From: an uncultured Verrucomicrobiales bacterium
GTDB taxonomy: Bacteria > Verrucomicrobiota > Verrucomicrobiia > Verrucomicrobiales > Akkermansiaceae
Length of the DNA stretch: 7,912 nucleotides
Assembly (NCBI GenBank): GCA_937969125.1
Contig: CALBVA010000092.1
Coordinates: 1-7,912 of the forward strand
Reading direction: 5' to 3'
The notes below the pieces were generated by a model. It was not told the origin of the DNA. It worked only from the letters and a program-made list of their open reading frames with translations, and made no database searches. Made by a program: the position numbers and the translations under genes. This document shows positions 1-6,648 of the stretch, in pieces. The stretch's first letter is position 1. Each line of letters opens with the position of its first letter.

Positions 1-1427
1 TGCAGGGTGCAGGAGGTGAGCTCGAGGATGCTATTATCAAAGGCATAAATAGCTCCACCGTGGCCCCCAATACCGCCGTCGCCTCCAGAAAAACGCGTGT
101 TAGCCCCTCCGTTTCCGCCGACGCCAGTGCTGTTGATCTTAATCACGCTGTCGTTGGCAGTCAGTGAAGCATTACTATCGAGATAAATCCCGCCCCCATG
201 ACCGCCAGTGCCCCCGTCTCCAGCTACAAAGCCGCCGTCATTACCATTGCCTCCAATTCCGGTCTGGTTCGTTCCGATGATGCAATTCGCGAGAGTGAGT
301 GAGCTATCATTGTCAACGTAGATTCCGCCGCCGTTGCCACCAGAAGCACCAGGGACATTGAAGCCAAAACCACCGACTGCCATGAAACTGGAGTTGCCGC
401 CATCGCCTGTGCGGTTACCGCTAATTGTGCAAGAGCTGAGAGCGAGGACGCTGTTACTACCCAGGTGAATCCCTCCGCCACTACCACCATTGCTACCAAA
501 TCCTCCATTACTGCCCCCAACACTGTCGATCCCACGAGATGATTGCCCACCATATATCTTCAGAGCGCGGAGGGTCACACCAACCATGTCTCCTATTTCC
601 ATCACGCGGCTTTGTTGGTTCGCATCAATGGTTATGCCGTCTGAAAGGTTTGAAGCATCAATGGTAAGCCCTTTATCGATACTGAGCTGAGTTCCATTAA
701 GTGAAATCGTTTGGCCGTTTAGGCTGGGGTCGAATGTGATGGAGCTCCAGGGACTTGCTTCGAGGATCGCCCTGCGCAAGGAGATGCTGTTGCCGGTTGG
801 AAGAGTGACTCCGTCTTCCGCGGTGTTTACGACAAGCGCGTCGGACTCTGAGAACGAAATGTTATCCACTCCGATGGACCTATTGAGAGGTCCGAGATTT
901 GTCGCATCGACAGTCAGGACAAGGGTCTGTGCTTGCAGCGGTAGGGGACAGGTAAGGGTGGTGAACGTCGTCGCTGAAATTTCTTTATTGGACTCAATGA
1001 AGAGTGTGTTCGTTCCGTCAGTCACCTTGATTTCACCGACGATTGCGGTGCCCGGAAATGAACTGACCAAACCAGCAAGGTCAAAAGAATGAAGGTTCAC
1101 GATTTTGCCAGCAGTTGCCGTAAATGTGACCATGATATAGCCGGAATTTGCCTCGGCATCATAGAAAACATTCGATAGTGATCCGTAACCAGTAGGCCCA
1201 ATGAAGGGGTCAAAGCGCCCGAAGTGAGTCGTCACGTTTGGGGTGAACCCTTCTCCTTCCGGGTAGGAAATACCATCCTGAGTTCCGCTGGTAACGTTAT
1301 TACCGTAAGTATCGTGAAGGATGCTCCCTTCAATTGGGTCCACAACAAAATTGAAGTCGAGAATGGTGCTCCAGGAAGAGGACGTGAGTGCGCAGAGAGC
1401 TAAGACTAACCGAGTGAATGCCATCAT
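1..1427 (-). CDS. Secreted right-handed beta-helix repeat protein with CSLREA-like segment (3' end outside window)
   Basis: 475 residues are visible and the frame is open to the left edge. It begins with a signal peptide (MMAFTRLVLALCALTSS, cleavage probably around residues 17-21), so the product is exported. Residues ~20-195 look like a jelly-roll/lectin-type domain ending in IGVDNISFSES, a style common in PEP-CTERM and choice-of-anchor proteins. Residues ~200-225 (ALVVNTAEDG...ISLRRAILEAS) resemble the CSLREA segment that often precedes beta-helices. From ~230 the chain consists of parallel beta-helix strands separated by very glycine-rich loops such as GGNGGGIYVDNDSSLTLANC. A second ATG directly follows the first (1424); AAGG lies four bases before it, so either may be the start. 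A TAAAAT -10-like box lies at 1472-1477 on this strand, without a good -35. The binding target is unknown; surface adhesion or polysaccharide interaction would be guesses. The C-terminus, where an anchor or sorting signal would lie, is not visible. Confidence 0.8.
   Translation of the reverse strand, partial: MMAFTRLVLALCALTSSSWSTILDFNFVVDPIEGSILHDTYGNNVTSGTQDGISYPEGEGFTPNVTTHFGRFDPFIGPTGYGSLSNVFYDAEANSGYIMVTFTATAGKIVNLHSFDLAGLVSSFPGTAIVGEIKVTDGTNTLFIESNKEISATTFTTLTCPLPLQAQTLVLTVDATNLGPLNRSIGVDNISFSESDALVVNTAEDGVTLPTGNSISLRRAILEASPWSSITFDPSLNGQTISLNGTQLSIDKGLTIDASNLSDGITIDANQQSRVMEIGDMVGVTLRALKIYGGQSSRGIDSVGGSNGGFGSNGGSGGGIHLGSNSVLALSSCTISGNRTGDGGNSSFMAVGGFGFNVPGASGGNGGGIYVDNDSSLTLANCIIGTNQTGIGGNGNDGGFVAGDGGTGGHGGGIYLDSNASLTANDSVIKINSTGVGGNGGANTRFSGGDGGIGGHGGAIYAFDNSILELTSCTL
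42..479 (-). repeat. In-frame degenerate beta-helix repeats (glycine-loop type)
   Basis: Four successive coil starts are visible within the secreted protein gene: GGGIHL (462-479), GGGIYV, GGGIYL and GGAIYA (42-59). The coding-strand starts lie 147, 135 and 138 bases apart, that is 49, 45 and 46 residues. Each unit reads roughly GG-x-I-Y/H followed by SxLxLxxCxI, then a turn (GNRTG, TNQTG, INSTG), then a long glycine-rich loop. The repeats are similar in protein and only loosely similar in DNA, so they are old coding repeats and not a DNA repeat array. Further units probably lie beyond the left edge. Confidence 0.7.
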
Positions 1428-1654
1428 ACCTTAGACACTAAGACTATCCGGCTCAAAAATACGATTTTTTAATTTTACGCAGAGTGCTCCCTTAGGACCA
1501 GGAGGAGATTGAGTTCGTGACACTGCGTCTACGCGGGTTCGATTTTTCTCATGAAAACTCATTTGAAGTGATCACTCGCCGTTGACCCGCAATGCCTTTG
1601 GGGCGTTCAAACCCCGATCTTTGGCCAAGGGCATTGCCTCCGCTATGGGTTGGC
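1428..1654. other. Intergenic region between beta-helix gene and tRNA terminator
   Basis: No convincing gene is present. The part nearest the beta-helix gene is AT-rich (about 1455-1477) and probably carries its promoter: TAAAAT on the minus strand at 1472-1477 is a possible -10 box, but no clear -35 lies 16-18 bases upstream. A perfect 10-base palindrome, AGTGATCACT, is at 1567-1576. An imperfect 13-bp inverted repeat spans 1589-1637 and is listed separately. Confidence 0.5.
1589..1637. repeat. Imperfect 13-bp inverted repeat with inner GGGG/CCCC stem
   Basis: The left arm GCAATGCCTTTGG (1589-1601) pairs with the right arm CCAAGGGCATTGC (1625-1637). The only non-Watson-Crick position is T opposite G in plus-strand RNA, or A opposite C in minus-strand RNA, so the fold is better as a plus-strand transcript. 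Between the arms, GGGG (1600-1603) and CCCC (1612-1615) could form an alternative small stem. No T-tract follows, so it does not look like an intrinsic terminator. Its function is unknown. Confidence 0.55.
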
Positions 1655-1691
1655 AAAAAATTACCCCAGCTTCGCAAACGAAACTGGGGTA
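1655..1691 (-). terminator. Rho-independent terminator of the tRNA-Glu gene
   Basis: Read on the minus strand, the stem CCCCAGTTTCG / CGAAGCTGGGG closes on a TTTG loop and is followed by TAATTTTTT (1655-1663). The stem can extend by a further TA/TA pair on the outside, giving about 13 bp. One internal position is a U-G wobble in minus-strand RNA but a C-A mismatch in plus-strand RNA. No T-run follows on the plus side. The element is therefore built for the minus strand and sits seven bases past the encoded CCA of the tRNA. Confidence 0.88.
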
Positions 1692-1697
1692 GAAAAT

Positions 1698-1772
1698 TGG
1701 CAACCCGTAGGGGAGTCGAACCCCTGTTGCCGGAATGAAAATCCGGAGTCCTAACCACTAGACGAACGGGTC
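1698..1772 (-). tRNA. tRNA-Glu (anticodon UUC), CCA encoded
   Basis: The transcript begins GACCCGT and ends ACGGGTT-G-CCA. The 7-bp acceptor stem has a terminal G-U pair and a G discriminator base, as expected for bacterial tRNA-Glu. The anticodon arm is CCGGA-TTTTCAT-TCCGG, which places TTC at positions 34-36. The T arm is AGGGG-TTCGACT-CCCCT and the D arm lies within GTCTAGTGGTTAGGAC. Length is 75 bases including CCA. It is a single gene followed directly by its own strong terminator, so it is probably transcribed alone. It is divergent from the downstream plus-strand operon. Confidence 0.97.
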
Positions 1773-1795
1773 ATTAATGTCGTGGCGACGGGCAG

Positions 1796-1824
1796 GAGGT
1801 AAACTCCCTCCAGAATTTTGCCAA
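1796..1824 (-). promoter_or_regulatory. Possible promoter for tRNA-Glu
   Basis: On the minus strand TTGGCA (1819-1824, -35-like) is followed after 17 bases by TACCTC (1796-1801, a poor -10, two of six consensus bases). The box ends about 23 bases before the mature tRNA 5' end, which leaves room for a short leader. The same TTGCCAA sequence could also serve as a -35 on the plus strand, with TTTTCT at 1841-1846 after 17 bases. Both assignments are weak. Confidence 0.25.
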
Positions 1825-1884
1825 GAAGTTTTTGAGAGTTTTTTCTCCCTCGTGCGAACATCCTTTCCGCCCTACATCTCAGCC

Positions 1885-2622
1885 ATGCAGATGGTGCCCC
1901 GCTTCAAGGAAATCGACTACCAACCGACACCGCTGGGTGATCTCATCCTCCGTAAGCGCACGGTTCTGCAGCTAGAGAATCGGGAGATCTACGAGATCAT
2001 TCTAGGAAATGCCTTCCTGATGTCATCAATGTTCACGGTGGTGGAACAGGAGCTTTCCCGCCTGGGCCTTGCTGCGGCGATCCAGTCCTTCCCGGACGAG
2101 AAACTGGACGTAGTCGTCGGCGGTCTGGGGCTGGGATACACTGCGCGGGCGGCCTTGGAATTCGAGGAGGTGGGGAAACTGGCGGTGGTGGATTATCTGA
2201 AACCGGTGATCGAGTGGCATGAGAAGGAACTGGTCCCGCTGGGAAAGGGGCTCAATGAGGACCTACGCTGTAGTTACGTGCTGGGGGATTTTTTCAAGCT
2301 GTCACTGGGCGCGGGTTATGTGAGCGATAGGGGTGCGGAGCAGCACCACGCCATCTTGCTGGATATCGATCACTCCCCCGCTCACTTGCTGGCTGATGAG
2401 CATGCGGCCTTTTATTCAGCGGAAGGATTGGCAAAGTTCGCGGAGAAGATCCGGCCGGGCGGGATCTTTGGCCTGTGGTCGGATGATCCACCGGAGGAGG
2501 GATTCCTGAATTCGCTGAAGGAGGTCTTTGAGTCGGTGGAGCTGCACATCGTGCCGTTTCATAATCCGATCCAGGACGAGGAGTTCGAGAGCACGGTTTA
2601 CGTCGCTCGGAAAGCGCGATAG
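1885..2622 (+). CDS. Spermidine-synthase-like SAM-binding protein
   Basis: 245 residues from this start. The Rossmann fold of class I SAM-dependent enzymes is clear: VVVGGLGLGYTA (GGLGLG at 79-84, motif I), AVVDY with acidic D103 after strand 2, LGDFF with D135 at the adenine-binding position, and LLDIDHSP (D160, D162) where spermidine synthases carry their catalytic aspartates. The N-terminal part up to ~60 resembles the short beta region of SpeE-like proteins. The overall pattern matches stand-alone 'spermidine synthase' annotations, but many of these have no shown aminopropyltransferase activity, so the reaction stays open. An ATG in frame at 1777 would add 36 residues. I reject it because it starts five bases from the tRNA 5' end and its extra residues look unlike the family. 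No Shine-Dalgarno sequence precedes either start. First gene of a likely three-gene operon. Confidence 0.75.
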   Translation: MQMVPRFKEIDYQPTPLGDLILRKRTVLQLENREIYEIILGNAFLMSSMFTVVEQELSRLGLAAAIQSFPDEKLDVVVGGLGLGYTARAALEFEEVGKLAVVDYLKPVIEWHEKELVPLGKGLNEDLRCSYVLGDFFKLSLGAGYVSDRGAEQHHAILLDIDHSPAHLLADEHAAFYSAEGLAKFAEKIRPGGIFGLWSDDPPEEGFLNSLKEVFESVELHIVPFHNPIQDEEFESTVYVARKAR

Positions 2623-2632
2623 CTTCGCGGCC

Positions 2633-3469
2633 ATGGCAAAAATCGGTGAACGCACGATCCTTCCTGTGCTGCGAGAAGTCAGTGCGGGGACGATTCTGGA
2701 TGGAGGTGAGCTGGGCGAGGTGATGCTGCTGAAGAGCGAGCGGGTACCGGGAGCGCAGGATCCTGCCGAGGTCTTCCTCTATCGGGACTCGGACGATCAG
2801 GCGAGTGCCACTGAGCGGATCCCGAAGGTGATGCCGGGGCGATTTGGCGCACTGCGAGTTCTGGCGTCTAATAACACCGGAGCCTTCTTAGACTGGGGTT
2901 TGTCCAAGGACCTCCTCCTTCCCTACAGCGAGCAGCGCAGTCTTCCGAAGATCGGGCAGCTGGCGGTGGTGCATGTTTACGTCGACCCGAAGAGCGAACG
3001 GCTGGTGGCATCACAGCGAATTTCGAAATATTTCACCAATGAGATGCCGGATCTGGGTGAAGGGGACGAGGTGGACATCCTCCTCTTTGGCAAGACTGAG
3101 ATGGGCTACAAGGCGATTGTGAACGGTCAGTATTCCGGGCTTCTTTTTAAGAATCAGGTCTTCGAAAAACTTTACTACGCCGATCAGCTGAAGGCCTACA
3201 TTACGCAGATCCGAAATGACGGTAAGATTGATCTCTCCCTCTACGCGCCGGGTGCGGGGAAGGTGGACGATCTGGAAGACATCCTGATTCGCGAGCTTGA
3301 GGCACGCGGGGGTTTTTGGGCGCTGGATGACAAGACGCCGGCGGAGACGATCCATCAGGAACTGGGGGTGAGTAAGAAGGTCTTTAAGAAGGCGACGGGT
3401 TCGCTCTTCAAACAGCGGAAGATCATTTTCGAAGATGGTGGGATTCGCTGGGTGGGCGAGGAGGGATAG
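2633..3469 (+). CDS. CvfB/YitL-like S1-domain RNA-binding protein
   Basis: 278 residues from this start, close to the ~280-300 usual for CvfB. Residues ~8-60 (LDGGELGEVMLLK...AEVFLYRDSDD) fit the first S1-like barrel. Residues ~68-130 (GRFGALRVL...GAFLDWGLSKDLLLPYSEQ) fit the second, the most diagnostic block of the family. Residues ~142-205 fit the third. The C-terminus (~225-275, GGFWALDDKTPAETI...SKKVFKKATGSLFKQRKI) is the winged-helix segment. CvfB was described in Staphylococcus aureus as an RNA-binding regulator of virulence genes; in this organism it is probably a cytoplasmic post-transcriptional or translation-associated factor. The frame is open upstream to 2528, but that extension overlaps the preceding gene and is arginine/serine-rich shadow sequence, so the ATG ten bases after the previous stop is chosen. 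No Shine-Dalgarno sequence is visible; translational coupling is plausible. Confidence 0.85.
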   Translation: MAKIGERTILPVLREVSAGTILDGGELGEVMLLKSERVPGAQDPAEVFLYRDSDDQASATERIPKVMPGRFGALRVLASNNTGAFLDWGLSKDLLLPYSEQRSLPKIGQLAVVHVYVDPKSERLVASQRISKYFTNEMPDLGEGDEVDILLFGKTEMGYKAIVNGQYSGLLFKNQVFEKLYYADQLKAYITQIRNDGKIDLSLYAPGAGKVDDLEDILIRELEARGGFWALDDKTPAETIHQELGVSKKVFKKATGSLFKQRKIIFEDGGIRWVGEEG

Positions 3470-3508
3470 ATTTGCAGGGCTGGAGTCCCGCCGTAAGTTT
3501 GCCCGTCA

Positions 3509-5938
3509 ATGTCCGCCCTTCATGCCGATCTCGAAGCCTGGTTTGCGTCCCGGGAGTGGAAGCCTTTCCCCTTTCAGAAGAAATGCTGGAAGGCCTTTGC
3601 TGACGAAAAGTCGGGATTACTGCACGCACCGACAGGATTTGGAAAGACGCTCTCGGTGTGGCTGGGTCCGGTTTCGGAGACTCTGAAGACTGGAAAGGTG
3701 CCTAAATATTGCGAGGTCCTATGGCTCACTCCACTGCGCGCGCTGGCCAATGACACTCTGCAATCACTGCGTGAACCACTCGCGGATTTGGGCCTGAATT
3801 GGCCGGTGGAAGCGAGGACGGGCGATACCTCCTCCTACCGGAAGGCGAAGCTTCGCGAGAAATTTCCCTACGCACTGGTGACCACGCCGGAGTCTCTCTC
3901 CCTGCTGCTGACGCACACCGATACGCGGGAGAAATTAGCCCATCTGAAGTGTGTCATCGTGGATGAATGGCATGAACTGCTGGGAACTAAGCGCGGGATC
4001 CAAACCGAGCTTTGTCTCACCCGCCTGCGGACTTGGCTGCCGAATTTAAAGACGTGGGGACTTTCGGCTACGCTTGGAAATCTCGATGAGGCGGCAGCAC
4101 CTCTAATGGGTGGAGTGAGTCGTGGAGATAGCTTCGCGATGATCGCAGCGAATCAGGACAAGAAGATCGAAATCGAAACACTCATTCCGGATGAAATTGA
4201 ATCCTTCCCATGGTCCGGCCACCTCGGAACGAAGCTGGTGAAGCAGGTCTCCCGTCAGTTGGAAGATGCCCGGACTACCCTCCTCTTCACAAACACGCGC
4301 TCACAAACGGAAATCTGGTTTCAGGAGATCACAGCGTCGAAACCAGAGTGGCAGGATGAGATTGCCATTCATCATGGCTCGCTGAGCCGGGAGGAGAGGA
4401 AGACGGTGGAGGCGGGATTGAAGGATGGCTCCCTGCGCTGCGTGGTATGCACTTCATCGTTAGATTTGGGAGTGGATTTCTCGCCTGTGGATCAGGTGAT
4501 TCAGGTGGGGTCGCCGAAGGGCATCGCTCGGTTAACCCAACGAGCGGGTCGGGCGGGTCACTCGCCGGGGCAGATTTCGCGGATCTTTTGCGTACCGACC
4601 AATGCACTGGAACTCATTGAATTTTCCGCCGCGCGTGATGCCTGGAAGCTGAAGGAGATCGAAAATCGGACCTTATTGAAAAAGCCGCTGGATGTGCTGG
4701 TGCAACATCTTACGACCATCGTACTTGGCGAACCCGGGTCAGTGGATGAGCTGAAACGGGAGATCTTTTCCTCCCCATCATACGCCAGTCTGACCGATGC
4801 AGAATGGGAGTGGGCGGTGGACTTCATTACGAAGGGCGGGCCGCTGGCGCAGTATCCGCAATACCGGAAAGCGGAGATCGTGGAGGGGAAACTCACGGTC
4901 ACGAACAAGCGCACGGCGCAGCTACATCGCATGAACATTGGAACGATCACTTCCGATTCAGCGGTCCTCATTAAGTTCGTGAGCGGTCGCTCGCTCGGCA
5001 CGGTGGAGGAAGGGTTTGCCTCGAAGTTGAAGCCGGGAAAGCAGTTTATCTTCGCGGGAAAGCGACTGGAGTTGGTGCGATTTCACAAGCTGACCGCAAC
5101 AGTCAAAGCGGCCACGAAGTTAGCGCGAGGTGACATTGCCATTTGGGGCGGGAGTAAGATGCCGCTTTCGACCGAGCTCTCACACGCGGTCGCGAGGGCT
5201 CTCCAAAGTCCTGCGCGTTCGAAAGAGATGAAGGCGATGGCGCCTATCCTGAGGATTCAAAAATCGTGGTCAGCTTTGCCCTCGGACGAGGAACTGCTGG
5301 TAGAGTTCACACGAACCCGGGAGGGCGAGCATCTCTTCGCTTACGCCTTTGCGGGGAGATTGGTCAATGAGGGCCTGGGAGCGTTGGCGGCTTTCCGAAT
5401 GTCGCGCGAGATTGGGGAATCGATCAATGTGACCCAGAACGACTACGGCTTTTGCCTCGGTGCTCCGCGCGGACTAAGCCTGGACGAAGACACTCTGAGG
5501 GCGGCCTTGACCACAGAGAATCTCCTCGATGATCTGCTAGAGTGTATGAATACCGCCGAGATGGCGCGGCGACAGTTCCGCGATGTCGCACGAGTGGCAG
5601 GACTGCTGATTCCCGACCTTCCGGGAAAGCGAAAGCCGACTCGGGACCTGCAGGTCTCGGCGAATTTGCTCTTCGAGGTGTTTACGAGATACGATCCGGA
5701 AAACCTGCTACTGGAACAGTCACGACGAGAAATCATGGAGCGTCATCTGGAGCTGACGCGGCTACAAGCCACTCTGGAAGCTCTGAAGAAACGTCCCTTC
5801 AAGCTGATCGAAACGAAACGACTGACACCTATGGCATTTCCGCTCTGGGCTGATCGACTCTCGGCTTTTCTTCCGGCGGGCGATGCAGCCACACGCTTAG
5901 AGAAGATGCTGGCCAAGCTTCAAAACGAGGCAGGTTAA
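3509..5938 (+). CDS. DEXH-box helicase, ligase-associated / Lhr-core type
   Basis: Complete 809-residue superfamily 2 helicase. Motifs in order: PFPFQKKCW (19-27, Q-like), APTGFGKT (40-47, Walker A), LTPLRALAND (73-82, Ia), TTPESLSLL (125-133, Ib), VDEWHELLG (151-159, DEXH box D152/E153/H155), LSATLGN (185-191, III), LLFTNTRSQTEIW (258-270, IV), TSSLDLGVD (315-323, V) and QRAGRAGH (344-351, VI). All catalytic residues appear intact. After ~370 come the winged-helix and DEAD-associated domains typical of Lhr proteins. The end, LTPMAFPLWADRLSAFLPAG (772-791), matches the characteristic tail of ligase-associated helicases. The length fits that group (~800-850) and not full Lhr (~1400-1500). It probably acts as an ATP-driven 3'-5' translocase in DNA repair. 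The usual partners (MBL-fold exonuclease, ATP-dependent ligase, PdeM) are not in this window. It follows the CvfB-like gene by 39 bases; no Shine-Dalgarno sequence is seen. Confidence 0.9.
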   Translation: MSALHADLEAWFASREWKPFPFQKKCWKAFADEKSGLLHAPTGFGKTLSVWLGPVSETLKTGKVPKYCEVLWLTPLRALANDTLQSLREPLADLGLNWPVEARTGDTSSYRKAKLREKFPYALVTTPESLSLLLTHTDTREKLAHLKCVIVDEWHELLGTKRGIQTELCLTRLRTWLPNLKTWGLSATLGNLDEAAAPLMGGVSRGDSFAMIAANQDKKIEIETLIPDEIESFPWSGHLGTKLVKQVSRQLEDARTTLLFTNTRSQTEIWFQEITASKPEWQDEIAIHHGSLSREERKTVEAGLKDGSLRCVVCTSSLDLGVDFSPVDQVIQVGSPKGIARLTQRAGRAGHSPGQISRIFCVPTNALELIEFSAARDAWKLKEIENRTLLKKPLDVLVQHLTTIVLGEPGSVDELKREIFSSPSYASLTDAEWEWAVDFITKGGPLAQYPQYRKAEIVEGKLTVTNKRTAQLHRMNIGTITSDSAVLIKFVSGRSLGTVEEGFASKLKPGKQFIFAGKRLELVRFHKLTATVKAATKLARGDIAIWGGSKMPLSTELSHAVARALQSPARSKEMKAMAPILRIQKSWSALPSDEELLVEFTRTREGEHLFAYAFAGRLVNEGLGALAAFRMSREIGESINVTQNDYGFCLGAPRGLSLDEDTLRAALTTENLLDDLLECMNTAEMARRQFRDVARVAGLLIPDLPGKRKPTRDLQVSANLLFEVFTRYDPENLLLEQSRREIMERHLELTRLQATLEALKKRPFKLIETKRLTPMAFPLWADRLSAFLPAGDAATRLEKMLAKLQNEAG

Positions 5939-5977
5939 GCCCTGTGATGGCTACGTTCCGAAAAATCCATGCGAGAA
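5939..5977. other. Short convergent gap between helicase and SprT genes
   Basis: 39 bases separate the two stop codons. I looked for a bidirectional terminator and found only a 4-bp stem (AGCC/GGCT at 5938-5952) without a T-run. The ends of both transcripts probably overlap or terminate inside the opposite gene. No sign of a PdeM phosphoesterase start, which in related loci often follows the helicase directly. Confidence 0.5.
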
Positions 5978-6616
5978 TCAAGCTGCAGGCCCCAATAGGT
6001 CCGTCTCTATCAGTCGGAAACGATCATGGTATTCACCGGAGTGATTCTCACGACAGCAATCATAACAGGCCACCCGGCCCTTGAATCGGCGAACCCGCTC
6101 AAATGAGGTGCCACAAGCGGGGCATGCGTAGTGCCACTTTCGCCGCAGAGTGCGAGATGGTAGTGCAAGATCATGAGTGGCCTTCTCTCCGGGGATACCG
6201 ACATCCGAACAGGCCCTCTGCCACTCCGGCCCATGAGCCGTGATTCGCCTGCCCGCAGCTCTCTCATAGGCCACCAAGTGTGCCAACTCATGTAAAACAG
6301 TCCGCCGAACCTCTTCACGGGAGATTTTCAAAAGGTTGGGATTAAGCTCAATCACTGCGATCGGCCAGGTTGCCCGCCCCGCTGTGGAGCGCATTCTCCG
6401 GTTCCATTCAACCTCAAGTCGATCCGCCAGACTATGGAGACGAAGAGCTGTTAGAATCTCGCGACACTCCGCAACCAGCTCATCCTTCAGCCCTCCCGCA
6501 GGTTCGCGATCCATCACTGATGCCGACGTCTCCTTCCGGTCGGGTTCCAGAAAGCTAAAGTTCATCTGACGGGCGGAACGAAACACGGAGATGATTATTA
6601 CGGATTTCTTAATCAT
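5978..6616 (-). CDS. SprT-like zinc metalloprotease domain protein
   Basis: 212 residues from the first ATG. The zincin motif HELAH is at 109-113 (H109, E110, H113), and the third ligand is probably H128 in the following AHGPEW, the arrangement of SprT/SPRTN domains. A C-terminal zinc ribbon follows: CPAC (C165, C168) and CYDC (C184, C187). Eukaryotic SPRTN degrades DNA-protein crosslinks; bacterial SprT-like proteins are poorly characterised, so protease action on DNA-bound proteins is inferred. The start is uncertain. The first 17 residues (MIKKSVIIISVF...) look like read-through, and ATG codons at 6565 (MNFSFLEPDR) and 6514 (MDREPAGG) are alternatives; none has a Shine-Dalgarno sequence. 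The predicted promoter 33 bases upstream of 6616 is compatible with any of them. Convergent with the helicase, divergent from the Ste24-type gene. Confidence 0.85.
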   Translation of the reverse strand: MIKKSVIIISVFRSARQMNFSFLEPDRKETSASVMDREPAGGLKDELVAECREILTALRLHSLADRLEVEWNRRMRSTAGRATWPIAVIELNPNLLKISREEVRRTVLHELAHLVAYERAAGRRITAHGPEWQRACSDVGIPGEKATHDLALPSRTLRRKWHYACPACGTSFERVRRFKGRVACYDCCRENHSGEYHDRFRLIETDLLGPAA

Positions 6617-6648
6617 TTCAAGACTCTAACGAAATTTGAGAACTCTTC

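Noticed and set aside
39..480. Possible CRISPR or DNA tandem repeat array
   Set aside because: The periodicity is in the protein (45-49 residues), the DNA copies differ strongly, and there are no constant repeats with unique spacers.
490..1092. Open plus-strand frames at 490-690 and 736-1092
   Set aside because: They lie antisense to the secreted beta-helix gene, whose own frame is open for 475 residues with a signal peptide and family features. Their translations show no recognisable domain.
1525..1550. GGGTTCGA sequence resembling a tRNA T-loop, and a T-arm-like GGGG...CCCC at 1600-1615
   Set aside because: Neither has the remaining arms of a tRNA. The second has an eight-base loop and cannot form the normal five-pair T stem, so neither supports a tRNA fragment or attachment site.
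1567..1576. Perfect palindrome AGTGATCACT as an operator
   Set aside because: Only ten bases, no symmetric extension and no nearby promoter that it clearly overlaps; could be chance.
1549..1758. Minus-strand 69-residue open frame
   Set aside because: It runs through the tRNA-Glu gene and its terminator, so it cannot be a real protein gene.
1795..1811. GGAGGT as a ribosome binding site, or GGAGG/CCTCC hairpin
   Set aside because: No start codon lies 5-9 bases downstream of GGAGGT, and the five-pair stem is short and lacks a T-run.
1777..1884. N-terminal extension of the spermidine-synthase-like gene from ATG 1777
   Set aside because: It would start five bases from the tRNA 5' end, inside the region needed for the tRNA promoter, and the 36 extra residues do not look like the family N-terminus.
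4329..5736. Long minus-strand open frames at 4329-4607, 4558-5001 and 5443-5736
   Set aside because: All are antisense to the helicase gene with its complete motif series; serine/arginine-rich shadow composition and no domain.
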